Assembly (NCBI GenBank): GCA_021324355.1
Contig: JAJPJD010000040.1
Span: 1-64,000, forward strand
Direction: 5' to 3'
DNA: 64,000 bases
Origin: Actinomycetota bacterium
GTDB lineage: Bacteria > Actinomycetota > Acidimicrobiia > Acidimicrobiales > RAAP-2
Shown one piece after another: positions 63,899-64,000 of this stretch (position 1 is its first letter; every line of letters begins with the position of its first letter). The notes below the pieces were generated by a model. It made no database searches, was not told where the DNA came from, and saw only the letters and a program-made list of their open reading frames with translations. A program made the position numbers and the translations under genes.

Positions 63899-64000
63899 CG
63901 AGCCACCGGCCCGGCCCGGTACCGGTTGGTGATGGGCACTCGGCGGTCCTTGCCGAAGGCCTTGGCGGTGATCCGCACCCCAGGAGCGAGCTGGCGACGC
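63895..64000 (-). CDS. C-terminal end of an unidentified protein
   Basis: The reverse strand at the right edge is open and ends in TGA at 63895: 34 codons reading [20 protein letters not shown] then RYRAGPVAR. The stop overlaps the next GTG by 4 nt, the coupling common in this genome, which is why I think it is a real gene. Too little is present to assign a family. Confidence 0.5.
   Translation of the reverse strand, partial: RRQLAPGVRITAKAFGKDRRVPITNRYRAGPVAR

Overview
The window is very GC-rich, dense in genes and reads as the chromosome of an actinobacterium. Pointers are a CarD regulator, a ClpC-type Clp ATPase, a SigR/RsrA-type sigma and anti-sigma pair, a DUF2342 zinc metalloprotease, a TopA with a basic tail, and a lysS-coaX-panDC-folKBPE-hpt-tilS neighbourhood ordered much as in Mycobacterium. 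An Acidimicrobiia-like lineage is my best guess, from the MurL/MurD2 pair and the general gene set, but there is no rRNA here to prove it.

Layout. 1-5.3 kb: end of carD, a VOC protein, an SDR, clpC and a trans-polyprenyl diphosphate synthase. 5.3-18.6 kb: a long minus-strand run with many 4-nt start/stop overlaps (lysS, coaX, nadC, nadB, panD, panC, DUF2520, folK, folB, a phosphatase-like gene, folP, folE, a tilS-hpt fusion, zinc metalloprotease), then rsrA-sigR. It joins lysyl-tRNA charging, CoA/pantothenate, NAD, folate, tRNA lysidine and purine salvage. 18.6-22.1 kb: pgeF-murL-murD2 on the plus strand, the alternative route that places D-Glu in peptidoglycan by epimerising UDP-MurNAc-L-Ala-L-Glu. 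22.1-33.9 kb: ten minus-strand genes that look like a catabolic cluster (FAD-linked oxidase, Baeyer-Villiger-type monooxygenase, Zn alcohol dehydrogenase, LLM flavin enzyme, ThDP enzyme, SDR, amidase, hydrolase, methyltransferase, VOC).

34-43 kb: accessory metabolism. It holds a cobalt-type nitrile hydratase (beta then alpha) with an esterase, a coiled-coil protein, an untracked 59-residue zinc ribbon, a Rieske protein with a large unassigned helical C-terminal region, a DUF503 protein, and a chitooligosaccharide-like module (ChbG-type deacetylase, GH4 enzyme, GlcNAc kinase-like ATPase). 43.2-50.1 kb: a patch visibly lower in GC, next to a tRNA-Thr(CGT). It contains a secreted parallel beta-helix protein, an eroded duplicate of the same locus, a glycoside-hydrolase lipoprotein between the two copies, a small Cys-rich protein, and a BNR-repeat exported protein broken by an in-frame TAG.

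50.1-64 kb returns to core genes: holB, tmk, topA, a K+-independent-type H+-pyrophosphatase, a KimA-like APC transporter with a C-terminal OB-fold, divergent ceoB-ceoC (TrkA-type) regulators, a HAD-IB hydrolase, a 25-residue membrane peptide, a group-2-like sigma-70 factor and a ferritin-like protein.

All names rest on motif recognition by eye; no database search was run.
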